A DNA stretch of 61,357 bases from Thermoplasmata archaeon (GCA_021835025.1 JAKBQY010000057.1:1-61357), one strand, 5' to 3'; positions 16,328 through 27,048 are shown, counted from the stretch's first letter. A program made the numbers and translations. The notes: generated by a model from the letters alone, not told the origin.

Positions 16328-18682
16328 ATGACAGATAAAAAAAAGGAATTAGCTTTGTGGTTTAGTGAAATTGATAAGAATGATATAGATCTTGTTGGTG
16401 GAAAATCAGCAAATCTTGGGGAAATGGCAAATAATAGCAAGGTACCAATACCGGATGGTTTCTCCACGACGTCGACTGCATATAAAAATTTTATATCATA
16501 TAATAATTTACAGGATAAAATTAATAAAATTTTGGAAAATCTCAATGTTGATAATTCTGAGGCACTTGTAAATGCAAGTAAAAATATTAGGAAAATTTTT
16601 AAGGAATCAAAATTCCAAAAGAACTTTGAGGATATAGTAAAAAAATATTATAATGAACTAATTACAAAACAGGGTAGTGTTTTTGTTGCTGTTAGATCAT
16701 CTGCCACAGCCGAAGATTTGCCGGATGCAAGCTTTGCAGGTGAACAGGAAACATATTTAAATGTTAATTGTGAGGATGAAGTACTTAAAAAAATTAAGGA
16801 ATGCTACGCGAGCCTTTTTACACCAAGGGCCATATATTACAGGGAAAAAAAACATTTCCCACACTTTGAAATATATCTTTCAACCACTATTCAAAAACAG
16901 ATATTTTCTGAGGCCGCAGGTGTTATGTTCACCCTCGATGTTTCAAATGGGGATAAATCCAAAATAATTATAGAATCAAGCTATGGCCTTGGAGAATACA
17001 TAGTTTCAGGGACCGTTACCCCTGATACATTTTATGTGGACAAGAATTCTCTTGAAATAGTAAAGAAAATGATATCCAATAAGGATAAAATGCTTAAATG
17101 TCTTGAAACCGGTGGTACAGAAGAACTGGTTGTTGATACAGAAATTGCAAGACAACAGTCATTGAACGATGATGAAATAAGGGAACTTGCAAGTTATGGA
17201 AAGGCATTGGAAGATCATTACAAACATGCGATGGATATTGAATGGGCAAAGGATTCCATAGACCATAAAATCTACGTTGTCCAGGGAAGAAGTGAAACAG
17301 TATGGAACGATAAAAACGGTGAGAAAAAAATGGAAGTTAATGTTGAAAATAATGGGGAAAATGAAGTTATATTGAAAGGTTTGCCGGCATCGCCAGGTTA
17401 TGCGACAGGAAGTGTAAAAATTCTAATGGATCCATCTGAAATGGATAAAATTTCCAATGGAGAGATACTGGTTACAAAAATGACCGCACCTGATTGGGTT
17501 CCAATAATGGAAAAAGCAAAGGCAATAATTACCGATGAAGGCGGGCTTACATGCCATGCTGCAATAGTTTCCAGAGAACTAGGCGTTCCATGCCTTGTTG
17601 GAACATCATCATATGGAAAGAAGGCAACTGAAGTTTTAAAGGATGGCCAGTTAATAACTATTGATGCAAGAAATGGTGTTGTTTACTCCGGAGAAATCGA
17701 TACAAATGAACAGGAAGAAACAATGCATTACCAGGAAAGCGACATAATTACTGGAACAAAAATTATGGTGAATATGGGTGAGCCATCACTGGCAAATAAA
17801 GTGGCAAAATTGCCATCCGACGGTATTGGGTTAATGAGGGAAGAATTTATATGGACAGAAATAGGCGAACATCCATTATCCTTAATAAAAAACAATAGGG
17901 GAGATTATTTTGTAAATAAATTATCTGATTATCTTGTAAAAGTATGCAGAGCATTTTCCCCGAGACCCGTTGTTCTTAGGTTCAGTGATTTTAAATCCGA
18001 TGAATATAAAAACTTAAAGGGAGGGGGAGAATTTGAACCCACGGAAGATAATCCTCTACTGGGCTGGAGAGGTGCATCGAGATATTATGACCCTAAATAC
18101 GAAAAAGCATTTGAACTTGAACTTAAAGCCGTTAAAAAAGCGAGAGAGGAAAATCTTCTGAGGAATCTCTGGATTATGATTCCTTTCACCAGAACAGTTG
18201 ATGAACTTAAAAAAATCGTTAAAATCATGGAAGAAAATGGCCTTGAAAGAACAAAAGATTTCAAATTGTTTTTGATGGCCGAAATACCAAGCAATATCAT
18301 ACTGGCTGATAAATTCAATCCATATGTTGATGGATACTCAATAGGGTCAAATGACCTTACAATGCTTCTTCTTGGCTCGGATAGGAACAATGGAAAAATG
18401 AGTTCCATGTTTGATGAACGTGATCTTGCAGTGAAAAGGGCAATAAAGTATTTAATAAAAATAGCACATAGGGATGGCAAAATAGTATCCATTTGCGGGC
18501 AGGCACCTTCACAGTATGATGAGATTGTTGATTTTCTGGTAAGATCGGGAATAGATGACATATCAGTAAACCCAGACACAGTTACTCATGTGAGAAAACT
18601 TGTTGCCGGAGTGGAAAAAAGAATACAACTTGAGGCTGCCCTTGGAAAGGTTGAACTCGATAAGGATTGGGACCTTCTATAA
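16328..18682 (+). CDS. ppsA: phosphoenolpyruvate synthase
   Basis: Converts pyruvate, ATP and water to PEP, AMP and phosphate, the entry step of gluconeogenesis. The 784 residues have the N-terminal ATP-binding domain (GGKSANLGEM, AVRSSATAEDLPDASFAGEQET), the central swivelling domain with the phospho-histidine motif DEGGLTCHAAIVSRE (His around residue 407), and the C-terminal PEP/pyruvate barrel with SNDLTMLLLGSDR and SICGQAPS (catalytic Cys). Length and order are standard. The start is supported by a TATA box 25 bases upstream. It ends two bases from a convergent GNAT gene. Confidence 0.96.
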   Translation: MTDKKKELALWFSEIDKNDIDLVGGKSANLGEMANNSKVPIPDGFSTTSTAYKNFISYNNLQDKINKILENLNVDNSEALVNASKNIRKIFKESKFQKNFEDIVKKYYNELITKQGSVFVAVRSSATAEDLPDASFAGEQETYLNVNCEDEVLKKIKECYASLFTPRAIYYREKKHFPHFEIYLSTTIQKQIFSEAAGVMFTLDVSNGDKSKIIIESSYGLGEYIVSGTVTPDTFYVDKNSLEIVKKMISNKDKMLKCLETGGTEELVVDTEIARQQSLNDDEIRELASYGKALEDHYKHAMDIEWAKDSIDHKIYVVQGRSETVWNDKNGEKKMEVNVENNGENEVILKGLPASPGYATGSVKILMDPSEMDKISNGEILVTKMTAPDWVPIMEKAKAIITDEGGLTCHAAIVSRELGVPCLVGTSSYGKKATEVLKDGQLITIDARNGVVYSGEIDTNEQEETMHYQESDIITGTKIMVNMGEPSLANKVAKLPSDGIGLMREEFIWTEIGEHPLSLIKNNRGDYFVNKLSDYLVKVCRAFSPRPVVLRFSDFKSDEYKNLKGGGEFEPTEDNPLLGWRGASRYYDPKYEKAFELELKAVKKAREENLLRNLWIMIPFTRTVDELKKIVKIMEENGLERTKDFKLFLMAEIPSNIILADKFNPYVDGYSIGSNDLTMLLLGSDRNNGKMSSMFDERDLAVKRAIKYLIKIAHRDGKIVSICGQAPSQYDEIVDFLVRSGIDDISVNPDTVTHVRKLVAGVEKRIQLEAALGKVELDKDWDLL

Positions 18683-18684
18683 AT

Positions 18685-19497
18685 TTATTTAAAAATATTT
18701 TTTTGTTTAAGCTCATAATTTTTTCTTAAAATATATGCATAATTTTTTTTCTCAAAATTGATAATTGTATAATTTTTGTTAAATAATCTCTTGAATATAT
18801 CACGGTATTTTATCTTTATATCAAGGGCAGTTTGCATATTATACCTCTTGATTCCCTGAAAATCGCTGAACACCTTCAGGCCTATAGTTTCTTCATCGTT
18901 AAAATCATCAAAATTCACTGTGTAATTTTCACAATCAAGACTGTTTATATATACAGGATCGTGGTAATTTTTATCATATGCATCATTTATATACCACTCT
19001 GCTACCAGCCTATCCGTTGGAAGGCCACTGTTCAGGCCATCGTTCATACTTCCATAGAAATTATCTAGATATGACCTTGAAAATGCACCAAGTTTATTGA
19101 GATTAAACTGTGCATTTGCACTCATCATGGGATCGAATGTCCACGCTATCAGGTTATAACCGTATTTCTGTGCATATTCTTTTTGCTTCATTTTCAATAA
19201 ATATCCAACCCCAGAATGCTTTTTCCCGGATATAACGCCAGTCATATGGGAATACAGGTATACTATACCATTTCTGTATCCAGGATATGAAAAGCTCATT
19301 CCAACCATCTCTCCTTTGTCATAGGCGGCAAGAACAAAGCCTCCATGATATGCCATTGAATGTATTGTATCCTTAAAAGCGGATAAAGCATTGTTTGAGT
19401 TCCACGCAGATTTTATAACAGGCATAAAATTTTCTATTTCGTCAGAACTGGATATTTTTTCTATATTCATAGGCAAATCATGAGTACAATTAATCAT
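18685..19497 (-). CDS. GNAT-fold acetyltransferase-like protein (COG3375 type)
   Basis: 270 residues. The first 160 show an acetyltransferase-like fold: GGFVLAAYDKGEMVGMSFSYPG, HMTGVISGKKHSGVGYLLKMKQ (acetyl-CoA loop position, with a weak GxG), and IAWTFDPMMSANAQFNLNKLGA, a pattern I know from a conserved archaeal/bacterial family (COG3375). The C-terminal 100 residues are specific to the family. Substrate unknown. ATG at 19470 is an alternative start. Confidence 0.75.
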   Translation of the reverse strand: MINCTHDLPMNIEKISSSDEIENFMPVIKSAWNSNNALSAFKDTIHSMAYHGGFVLAAYDKGEMVGMSFSYPGYRNGIVYLYSHMTGVISGKKHSGVGYLLKMKQKEYAQKYGYNLIAWTFDPMMSANAQFNLNKLGAFSRSYLDNFYGSMNDGLNSGLPTDRLVAEWYINDAYDKNYHDPVYINSLDCENYTVNFDDFNDEETIGLKVFSDFQGIKRYNMQTALDIKIKYRDIFKRLFNKNYTIINFEKKNYAYILRKNYELKQKNIFK

Positions 19498-19574
19498 ATA
19501 AAAATTTTTAAATAAACAGTATTATATTTTTGATTAACAGAAAATTTAAAATTATAATAAATATATTTGCAATA

Positions 19575-20630
19575 ATGAATGATTTAATAATTTTCATTGA
19601 TTTTGATTACTTTTATGCCCAAGTTGAGGAAATATTCAATCCAGATTTAAAGGGAAAACCCGTTGTGGTCTGTGTTTATTCGGGTAGGACTGAAACCAGT
19701 GGTGCGGTTGCAACTTCAAACTATATTGCAAGGGAAATTGGAATTAAATCAGGTATGCCATTGCCAAATGCTTTAAAAATGGGAAAAGATAAGGCAGTAT
19801 TTTTGCCAATAAGAAGGGACTTTTATAAGGATTTTTCTGATAAAGTTATGGAAATTATATCATCATTTTCCGATGTAATGGAAATTGCCAGTATAGATGA
19901 GGCATACATTGATGTTAGTGATAAATGCCATGACATCAGCGAGGCTGTTTCAATTGCTAGGGAGTTAAAACAGAAAATTTTCAAGGAAACTTCCCTTAGG
20001 GTATCCATAGGAGTATCTATAAACAAGGTTTTTGCAAAGATTCTGGGAGATATGGCAAAACCCGATGGTATTAAATGGATTGGGCAAGATGATGCGGATT
20101 CTTTTTTGCAGAGTTTAAAAATTAAACAGGTTCCAGGCATTGGAAATGTCTTATCAAGAAAATTAAATGAGGTGGGAGTTGATTTTTTAAGGGATATTAA
20201 AAACATAAAAAAGGAAGATCTTCTTAATATTCTTGGAAACTCCAAATATAAATACCTCATCGATATAATAAACAATAATTACAATGCGCCTGTGACTGGC
20301 AGGGTTAAAAAAAATTTTGGAAAATATGTGACATTGAACAAGGATACAAGGGATATCAATAGTATTAAACCATACTTAACGAAGGCCGTTGACCTGGCCT
20401 TTGATAAGGTTCCAGGAATACCTTCAGAGATAAGCGTTATTGCAATAACAGAGGATATAAGCATAATTTCAAGGTCATATACCGGAATGCGTATAGATAA
20501 AAAAAATGCCATGCAGATATCCACAAATTTATTAAATAAAATACTTGAAGACGATCCCAGAAATATCAGGAGAATTGGAATAAGACTGGGTAAATTGACA
20601 AAAAATGAAAGCCTGGATGATTTCTTTTAG
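19575..20630 (+). CDS. dinB: Y-family DNA polymerase (DinB/Dpo4)
   Basis: Translesion DNA polymerase of 351 residues. FIDFDYFYAQVEE (metal-binding Asp), VVVCVYSGRTETSGAVATSNY, and the second catalytic motif ASIDEAYIDVSD are all present, followed by thumb with two HhH motifs (VPGIGNVLSRKLNEVGV) and the little-finger domain. I chose the ATG at 19575, since the family begins a few residues before IFIDFD; an upstream ATG-like start at 19530 would add 15 residues with no family counterpart. The stop lies inside the next gene, a DUF309 protein. Confidence 0.94.
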   Translation: MNDLIIFIDFDYFYAQVEEIFNPDLKGKPVVVCVYSGRTETSGAVATSNYIAREIGIKSGMPLPNALKMGKDKAVFLPIRRDFYKDFSDKVMEIISSFSDVMEIASIDEAYIDVSDKCHDISEAVSIARELKQKIFKETSLRVSIGVSINKVFAKILGDMAKPDGIKWIGQDDADSFLQSLKIKQVPGIGNVLSRKLNEVGVDFLRDIKNIKKEDLLNILGNSKYKYLIDIINNNYNAPVTGRVKKNFGKYVTLNKDTRDINSIKPYLTKAVDLAFDKVPGIPSEISVIAITEDISIISRSYTGMRIDKKNAMQISTNLLNKILEDDPRNIRRIGIRLGKLTKNESLDDFF

Positions 20631-21192
20631 GAAAAATTCATATCCAGAATTATATATCTATGATGCGTTGAGATATATATACATATATAATGCACTATTG
20701 AAAAATGAATTTAGGGATGAAATTCTAAAATCGTTGAAAAAACTAAATCACAATATATACGATGTAAGAATAGGCAAAAGCCATATTGAAATATCTTCAT
20801 TTTCATTATTAAATAAAATAATTGCCAGATTATTTGGCAATAAATACAAAATTATCAATGTTGATTCGCTGAAGAATAATAAATTGCTGGAAAATGCTAT
20901 AAAATATATATCCATGGAATATTACTGGGTTGCACATGAGATTCTGGAAAATATATGGCATGAAGCCACTGGTAAAATAAAGAATACTTACCAGTTTTTA
21001 ATATTATTATGCGTGGCAAATATACATGAACAACGTGGCCATGATCAAACTGCAGAAATTGTAATCAATCGAGCCCTGAAAATAGATACAGAGGATACAT
21101 TGAAATCTATAAATATCAAGATTTTAAAAAATATGGCAATTGATGGAAAATGGAACAATATCAACACATATTTTTTATCCCTGAATGCTTGA
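20605..21192 (+). CDS. DUF309 domain protein, 195 aa
   Basis: The C-terminal part carries the DUF309 signature: YYWVAHEILENIWHEATG (HExLExxWH-like) and LLCVANIHEQRGH, a helical metal-binding-like pattern of unknown function. The N-terminal 90 residues are not recognised. It overlaps the polymerase gene by 26 bases (14 if ATG at 20617 is used), so the two are co-expressed. A link to DNA damage is inference from that coupling only. Confidence 0.8.
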   Translation: MKAWMISFRKNSYPELYIYDALRYIYIYNALLKNEFRDEILKSLKKLNHNIYDVRIGKSHIEISSFSLLNKIIARLFGNKYKIINVDSLKNNKLLENAIKYISMEYYWVAHEILENIWHEATGKIKNTYQFLILLCVANIHEQRGHDQTAEIVINRALKIDTEDTLKSINIKILKNMAIDGKWNNINTYFLSLNA

Positions 21193-21291
21193 AAAATGAT
21201 ATTATTCATATGAATAATTTTTGCTTGATATTAATATTTACATTTTTTAAACAAAAATATATATAGAATGATATTGTATAGCATATTGCAC

Positions 21292-23373
21292 ATGAATAAT
21301 ATTATGGACAATTTTATAAGTATACCCAAGCAAAAGGAGGCGGAATTTTGGAATATAAACAAAATAGAACATATAAGATATTTATCAAATTATGGTAAAC
21401 CGTTTAAAATTTTTTCTGATGAGGATGGTTTGCGTATACTTGATCGAATTAAATTTCGGGGGCATGGTGATAATATAAATGATTCCCCAATAGCTGATAC
21501 CTCTGTGGATTTTCTTGGATTGAAAATGTCCGTTCCCATATATCTTGGAGATATGTCTTTCGGCGCATTAAGTGGAAATCCAAATATAGCCATAGCAAAT
21601 GCAGCAGACATCTCAAAAACTCTTGCTGGAACTGGAGAAGGTGGAATTTTGCCAGAAATTAAAAACCTGAAACGCATATTTGTTCAATGGGCGTCGGCAA
21701 GATTTGGTGTTGATTATTACTCCATAAATTCCGGATCCGGGGTTGTCATAAAAATTGGGCAGGGGGCAAAACCAGGAATAGGGGGACATCTTCCCGGAAC
21801 AAAGGTTACGGGTAAAATTTCACAGGCAAGGAGGATACCTGAAAATATTGAGGCAATTTCTCCTGCCCCACATCATGATATTTATTCCATAGAGGATCTA
21901 TCACAGAGAATAGAAGCCCTTAAAATTATCACAAAAAAACCAGTATTTGTGAAGGTAGCGGCAACAAATTACATACCATACATTGTTACTGGAATTGCAA
22001 GGTCAGGCGCATCTGGTGTCATAATAGATGGACAAGGGGCAGGCACCGGTGCAACGCCGGAGGTCATACGGGACAACCTTGGCATACCTATTGAAATGGC
22101 TGTGGCATCATCACATGATATTCTGATAAAGGAACATCTAAGAAACAATTTCAAGATAATTGCGGCGGGAAGGGTGTCAAACTCCACCGACGCCGCAAAG
22201 TTATATGCCCTAGGGGCTGATATGGTTAGTATGGGCACAGGCATCCTAATTGCAATGGGATGCGTAATGGTTAAAAAATGTAATCTTGGATATTGCCCAA
22301 CTGCATTGACGAATAAACTTGGGACAAACAAAATTTTTGACATTGAATTTGGCGTCAACAATATTGTCAATTTTATAAAGGGGTTCAGGCTTGAACTGGC
22401 GAATATACTGGAAAACCTAAATTTATCATCAATCAGTGAACTTATCGGAAGGAAAGATTTGTTGTATTCCGATGGCATATCGAAAAATACTTCAAATGTA
22501 CTAAATATTAATTCAGTTAACGGAGGCAACACATATTACAAGCAATCTGAGTTCGAGTACAATACAAAATACCTGAATGAACTTATAAATAGGGGTGAAA
22601 TCCCAATTACAAGCATGGGAAGCAATTCTCCTCCGGATGTGTCACTTCCATCAAGAATAATTGACTGGCTTAGAATTGACGGTGCACAGGTCACCAGGCC
22701 ATCAATAGATCCCTATAGGGAAAATATAGACACCACCTTTTACCTGGGAAAAGGGAAAATTAAAATTTCAATGCCAGTAATATTTGATATATCGAATTCA
22801 ACGGATGAAATAAAAAACGCAATCTCATGGGCATCCCAATTCACTGGTACCATGGTTATTGATAACAAAAAAACAGAAAAATATAGAAACGTTACCCTAG
22901 TAAAACACAATGGCATTTATAAATGGAATGATGTAATATATTCAGTTGACCGGGGAAATAATGATGTATCTGGCTATGTAATTGAAGATGCCTCATTCAA
23001 CGAACTTTATATTTCGGAACTTGATAAAAAATTAAAGGAAGAAGGCCATAGATATGAAAGAGATATAATTCCCGTGATAGAGCATTTTAAAAATAGCGGG
23101 GATATTATAAAGTATATTGCAATTGGCGCTGATGCCATTATACTTCCATCAAAAATTTTTGAAATTGGCCTGGGCAACAACCATTCAAATTTGAATTTGA
23201 AGGCCCTTAATTTATTGCTTACGATAAAAAAGGAAATAGCATTAATATCGGGGGCAATGGGGGTATCGAATGTACAGTATTCACTGAGCGGTAACAGAGA
23301 GCTCCTCAGGGGTATAAACCTTGACAATGATATAGAAAATATAATTGGCATTACGGAGGCAGGGTCGTTATGA
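21292..23373 (+). CDS. glutamate synthase FMN-domain subunit, with degenerate second barrel
   Basis: Synthase component that makes glutamate from 2-oxoglutarate and ammonia. The first ~400 residues are the FMN barrel: GDMSFGALSGNPNIAIANAA, TGEGG, SGSGVVIKIGQGAKPGIGGHLPG (shown in parts), AISPAPHHDIYSIEDL, DGQGAGTGATP, and a 3Fe-4S-type Cys cluster CVMVKKCNLGYCPTAL. The last ~270 residues look like a second, eroded copy (RPSIDPYREN, DTTFYLGKGKIKISMPVIFD) lacking catalytic motifs. ATG at 21292 is chosen because a TATA box (21255-21263) precedes it by about 30 bases; ATG at 21268 or 21304 is possible. It overlaps the glutaminase gene by four bases. Confidence 0.88.
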   Translation: MNNIMDNFISIPKQKEAEFWNINKIEHIRYLSNYGKPFKIFSDEDGLRILDRIKFRGHGDNINDSPIADTSVDFLGLKMSVPIYLGDMSFGALSGNPNIAIANAADISKTLAGTGEGGILPEIKNLKRIFVQWASARFGVDYYSINSGSGVVIKIGQGAKPGIGGHLPGTKVTGKISQARRIPENIEAISPAPHHDIYSIEDLSQRIEALKIITKKPVFVKVAATNYIPYIVTGIARSGASGVIIDGQGAGTGATPEVIRDNLGIPIEMAVASSHDILIKEHLRNNFKIIAAGRVSNSTDAAKLYALGADMVSMGTGILIAMGCVMVKKCNLGYCPTALTNKLGTNKIFDIEFGVNNIVNFIKGFRLELANILENLNLSSISELIGRKDLLYSDGISKNTSNVLNINSVNGGNTYYKQSEFEYNTKYLNELINRGEIPITSMGSNSPPDVSLPSRIIDWLRIDGAQVTRPSIDPYRENIDTTFYLGKGKIKISMPVIFDISNSTDEIKNAISWASQFTGTMVIDNKKTEKYRNVTLVKHNGIYKWNDVIYSVDRGNNDVSGYVIEDASFNELYISELDKKLKEEGHRYERDIIPVIEHFKNSGDIIKYIAIGADAIILPSKIFEIGLGNNHSNLNLKALNLLLTIKKEIALISGAMGVSNVQYSLSGNRELLRGINLDNDIENIIGITEAGSL

Positions 23374-25262
23374 ATTATTCCCCATCCAGCTGCGGATTAT
23401 TTGGCATACTTAGAAAAGAAGACTCAGATAAAATAAAGGGCTCCAAGGTTGCAAAATCACTAGATATTATAAAATACCGGGGAAGTGATAAAGGTTCGGG
23501 ATATGCATCATTTAACCTAAACCATAACAATTATTATTCAATAAAAACATTTTACAGGGGCAGTGAAGAGGAGCTGAGACATATTTTCACAGAAAAAAAT
23601 ATGGAAACCCTAGATTGTGTGGTAGAGGATTTCGGCAATATCAAAAGTTATTGTTTCAATATATCTCTTGATAACATAAATCATATTGATGAAATTAACG
23701 ATGACCTATGGTTAAACAATAATGGAAGAGTATATAGTATTGGGAAATCGCTCAATGTATTCAAGGGAGTCGGATATCCCCTAGATGTTGCGGAACAGTA
23801 TAACATATATGACAAATATGCTGATATGTGGCTTGCACATACACGACAACCAACAAATTCACCCGGAAATTACCCATACTGGTCGCACCCTTTTTCATCC
23901 TTTGATATTGCTATAGTTCACAATGGAGACATTAGTTCCTTTGGTTCCAACAGGGAATATTTGAAATCCCTGGGTATCAAAAGTTTTGTCGGCACTGACA
24001 GTGAGGTTATTGCTTATCTTTTCAGGGAATTATTGAAAAAATTTGATATTACAGATACAGTAAAGATACTTTCAAATTCAATTGATGACCCTGAAATAAA
24101 ATACAAATACAGAGGATCTGTTCTGGATGGTCCATATACACTTATAATAAGTTATGAAGATAACGATGACCTTTATATGGTATGCCTTACTGACAATACC
24201 AAATTAAGACCGGTTATTCTTGGAGAGGATGAGCATAATTATTATATTGCAAGTGAGGAAAACCAAATAAGATTGATAAATGAGAATGCAAATGTATGGT
24301 CAATGGAACCGGGTTCATATTTTATTGCTTCAATGAAAAGGGGAATAATAAGCTCGGGGAGACAGGGAATAAGTGAAAGCACAACATATAATCCTGAAAA
24401 ATATGATATTGACGCATTTGCAATAGATTACAATAAACTTGACCAAAGCATATTGAATACTGATAAGGACCATGTAATTGTTAAAAACGTTTTTGGGCAT
24501 AGATATATTGGAATGGAATTTCCAGATAAAGGCAAAAAGCTGGATTTATATGGTTATTGCGGAAATTGCCTGATGAATTTGAACATAAACAATTACGTTA
24601 ATGTTTATGGCAATGTGGCTGATGATTGCTGCGATGGAATGATAGGCGGGAAGGTTAAAATTCACGGTAATGCCGGTGATGTGCTTGCACAGGCATTTCA
24701 AAATGGTAGTATATACGTTAATGGTAGTGTGGGCAATAGGGCAGGCTTGCAAATGAGGGCATACACTAATTTTAAACCATACCTGATAATAAATGGGGGA
24801 TTTGATGATTATCTTGGAGAATATATGTCGGGTGGAATTATTGTTTCATTTTCAAATACGGACCAGCTAATGGGAAAGTATATTGGAAGCGGCATGATAG
24901 GTGGGAAAATAATAATAAGAGGTAAAATAAATAAAAATAGGATTGGAATTCAAACGGACATGTTTATGAATAAAAACATTTTAAAATCTCTATATAATGA
25001 ATCCTTAATTGACAGAAAATTTTATTCCAAAATGAAAGATAAAAATATAGTGGACATTCTTGAAAATATGCCTGAAGAGGGAAAAATCTATACAGATAAA
25101 CTCTTCAACAAACATGAAATCCCATTTTATGAGTATAGAAATTTAAATAAAAATGAACAGGGTGAATTAAGGGATATTATAAAGGATTTTGATATAGAAA
25201 TGGGAACCGATAATATGAAATATCTTCATAGTAAATTCACAATTATTACAGCAGGAAAATAG
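23370..25262 (+). CDS. glutamate synthase glutaminase/GXGXG subunit
   Basis: 630 residues combining a class II glutamine amidotransferase domain and the C-terminal GXGXG beta-helix of glutamate synthase. The nucleophile Cys is residue 8 in SSCGLFGILRK, so a short propeptide must be removed. The amidotransferase region includes WLAHTRQPTNSPGNYPYWSHPF, IVHNGDISSFGSNREYL and FVGTDSEV (given in parts). The GXGXG region (about 375-530) has repeated G-rich strands such as GGKVKIHGNAGDVLAQAF. The ATG overlaps the stop of the FMN subunit gene (ATGA). Together the pair equals the split archaeal form of bacterial GltB. Confidence 0.88.
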   Translation: MNYSPSSCGLFGILRKEDSDKIKGSKVAKSLDIIKYRGSDKGSGYASFNLNHNNYYSIKTFYRGSEEELRHIFTEKNMETLDCVVEDFGNIKSYCFNISLDNINHIDEINDDLWLNNNGRVYSIGKSLNVFKGVGYPLDVAEQYNIYDKYADMWLAHTRQPTNSPGNYPYWSHPFSSFDIAIVHNGDISSFGSNREYLKSLGIKSFVGTDSEVIAYLFRELLKKFDITDTVKILSNSIDDPEIKYKYRGSVLDGPYTLIISYEDNDDLYMVCLTDNTKLRPVILGEDEHNYYIASEENQIRLINENANVWSMEPGSYFIASMKRGIISSGRQGISESTTYNPEKYDIDAFAIDYNKLDQSILNTDKDHVIVKNVFGHRYIGMEFPDKGKKLDLYGYCGNCLMNLNINNYVNVYGNVADDCCDGMIGGKVKIHGNAGDVLAQAFQNGSIYVNGSVGNRAGLQMRAYTNFKPYLIINGGFDDYLGEYMSGGIIVSFSNTDQLMGKYIGSGMIGGKIIIRGKINKNRIGIQTDMFMNKNILKSLYNESLIDRKFYSKMKDKNIVDILENMPEEGKIYTDKLFNKHEIPFYEYRNLNKNEQGELRDIIKDFDIEMGTDNMKYLHSKFTIITAGK

Positions 25263-25371
25263 CAATTTTTTTATTTTTATGGAAAAATATATTTAATTTT
25301 TTCAAAAATTTTCAGCATAATGACAAAAAATATTTAGAAACGTATATTAAATGTGTATATATTTAATATTT

Positions 25372-26754
25372 ATGCTGAATGATATTATTTGGTTGATTTC
25401 TTCAGATGCAACGTGGCTTAGCAATGGAAACAATGGATGGATGCTAACAGCAGCAACCCTGGTTGGTCTGCAAAGTGTGCCGGGACTCGCTCTCTATTAT
25501 GCGGGGCTTACAAAAAGAAAATACATGGTAAATGCAATGATGATGGCTCTTTATGCCTTCGCTGCAGTTCTTATTATATGGGTAATAGCAGGCTATAATT
25601 TTGGTTTTGGCACTTCTAGTACTTTGGAAATTCATGGATTTTACATTTTCGGTTTGCCTTCACCGGCCATGGCCGGGTCATTTATTGGCGGACAGGCTAT
25701 TGTGGGGCCACTAAAACAGGCTTTAACAATACCCAATGCTACGGTTATATTTTTCCAGTTTGTGTTTGCGGCAATAACTCCCGTATTACTTATGGGTGGA
25801 ATTCTTGAGAGGATGAATTTCAAGGCATGGATGGTCTTTGTTCCTGTATGGTCACTGATTGTTTACAGTCCAGTAGCCTACTGGCTTTTCGCTGGTGGAT
25901 GGTTGAACCAGCTTGGTGCCGTTGATTTCTCTGGTGGGTATGTTATACATGTGGACGCTGGTATAGGTGCTCTTGCCGCTGCCATGGCAATAGGGCCAAG
26001 GATCAGAGAAGAAATGCATATGAAGGCAAATAACCTTGCTCTGGTGATGCTTGGTATAGGTTTAATATGGCTTGGATGGGATGGTTTCAATGGTGGAGAT
26101 CCTTATGGAAGTACGATAGATGCAGGTATAGCAATAATAAATACAAATGTTGCAACCGCAGTAAGCATGATTACATGGATGTTCATGGATATGAAATTCT
26201 TCAAAAAACCATCGTTGATAGGGGCAACCATAGGTGCTATCGCAGGTCTGGTTGGAATAACACCTGCGGCAGGATATGTTAACATTTATGGGGCCATGGC
26301 CATCGGAATAGCTACCGGCATTATACCATGGATATTTTTGTACAAAATTGAGCCAAAATTCAAGGTTGATGATACCCTAGGTGTGTTTTCCTCACATGCT
26401 GTTGCTGGTGTGGTTGGTGGCTTATTAACGGGGGTTCTGGCAGATCCGATTGTAACACAATACGTTGATCCGGGCCTCCGGGGTGCACTGTATGGAAACT
26501 TTTATCAGCTTGGCATACAGGCCTTTGCCGCTGTAATTGTAATAGTGTATGTATTTGGCATTACATATGGGCTTTTAAAATTAATAGGGGTGTTTATACC
26601 TTTGAGGGAATCCGAGCATAAACTGAAGATAGGCGATATGGCAATTCATGGTGAAAGTGGCCTTGATATGTCATATCCACCAGTGCGGGCGGAATATATG
26701 GAGGTTCCCGAAAAGGTAAAAAAGAATACAGAAGGGCAAGATATACAGAAATAA
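25372..26754 (+). CDS. amt: ammonium transporter Amt
   Basis: Eleven-helix channel for ammonium, 460 residues from the ATG at 25372 (a 467-residue start at 25351 exists). It shows the family features: [25 protein letters not shown] (in two parts), [20 protein letters not shown] with the first pore histidine region, [11 protein letters not shown], and [19 protein letters not shown] with the second pore His. It directly follows the split glutamate synthase genes, coupling ammonium uptake to assimilation. No GlnB-type regulator gene is seen in the window. Confidence 0.94.
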   Translation: MLNDIIWLISSDATWLSNGNNGWMLTAATLVGLQSVPGLALYYAGLTKRKYMVNAMMMALYAFAAVLIIWVIAGYNFGFGTSSTLEIHGFYIFGLPSPAMAGSFIGGQAIVGPLKQALTIPNATVIFFQFVFAAITPVLLMGGILERMNFKAWMVFVPVWSLIVYSPVAYWLFAGGWLNQLGAVDFSGGYVIHVDAGIGALAAAMAIGPRIREEMHMKANNLALVMLGIGLIWLGWDGFNGGDPYGSTIDAGIAIINTNVATAVSMITWMFMDMKFFKKPSLIGATIGAIAGLVGITPAAGYVNIYGAMAIGIATGIIPWIFLYKIEPKFKVDDTLGVFSSHAVAGVVGGLLTGVLADPIVTQYVDPGLRGALYGNFYQLGIQAFAAVIVIVYVFGITYGLLKLIGVFIPLRESEHKLKIGDMAIHGESGLDMSYPPVRAEYMEVPEKVKKNTEGQDIQK

Positions 26755-26802
26755 TTTAGTTTCAAACCCTTATAGATAGACTCATCAATTTATAAAATAA
26801 TT

Positions 26803-27048
26803 TTATAATTTTTTTAAAATATCAATATAATACATTAAATCATCAAAATCTCTAAGAATGTGGAGTATATCAATATTTATTGATTCCATCATGGTAAGAG
26901 CTCCAGAAAGGTTCTCATCATTTTCATCATCAAGTTTCTTATCGCTTAAACGATTATATTCATTGTTAACAATACCTTCTATTTTTGATCTGTATTCCTC
27001 AAGTTTTTTTTCCATTTCATTTTCAAATTCCTTGGTTTCTTTTTCCAT
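26803..27048 (-). CDS. small coiled-coil protein, 81 aa
   Basis: Charged helical protein; the first 65 residues are rich in Glu, Lys and Asp (KEFENEMEKKLEEYRSK), the end is more hydrophobic. No family recognised. It lies in a short gap between amt and ilvD, convergent with amt, and has its own AT-rich upstream region (27049-27230). Confidence 0.55.
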   Translation of the reverse strand: MEKETKEFENEMEKKLEEYRSKIEGIVNNEYNRLSDKKLDDENDENLSGALTMMESINIDILHILRDFDDLMYYIDILKKL

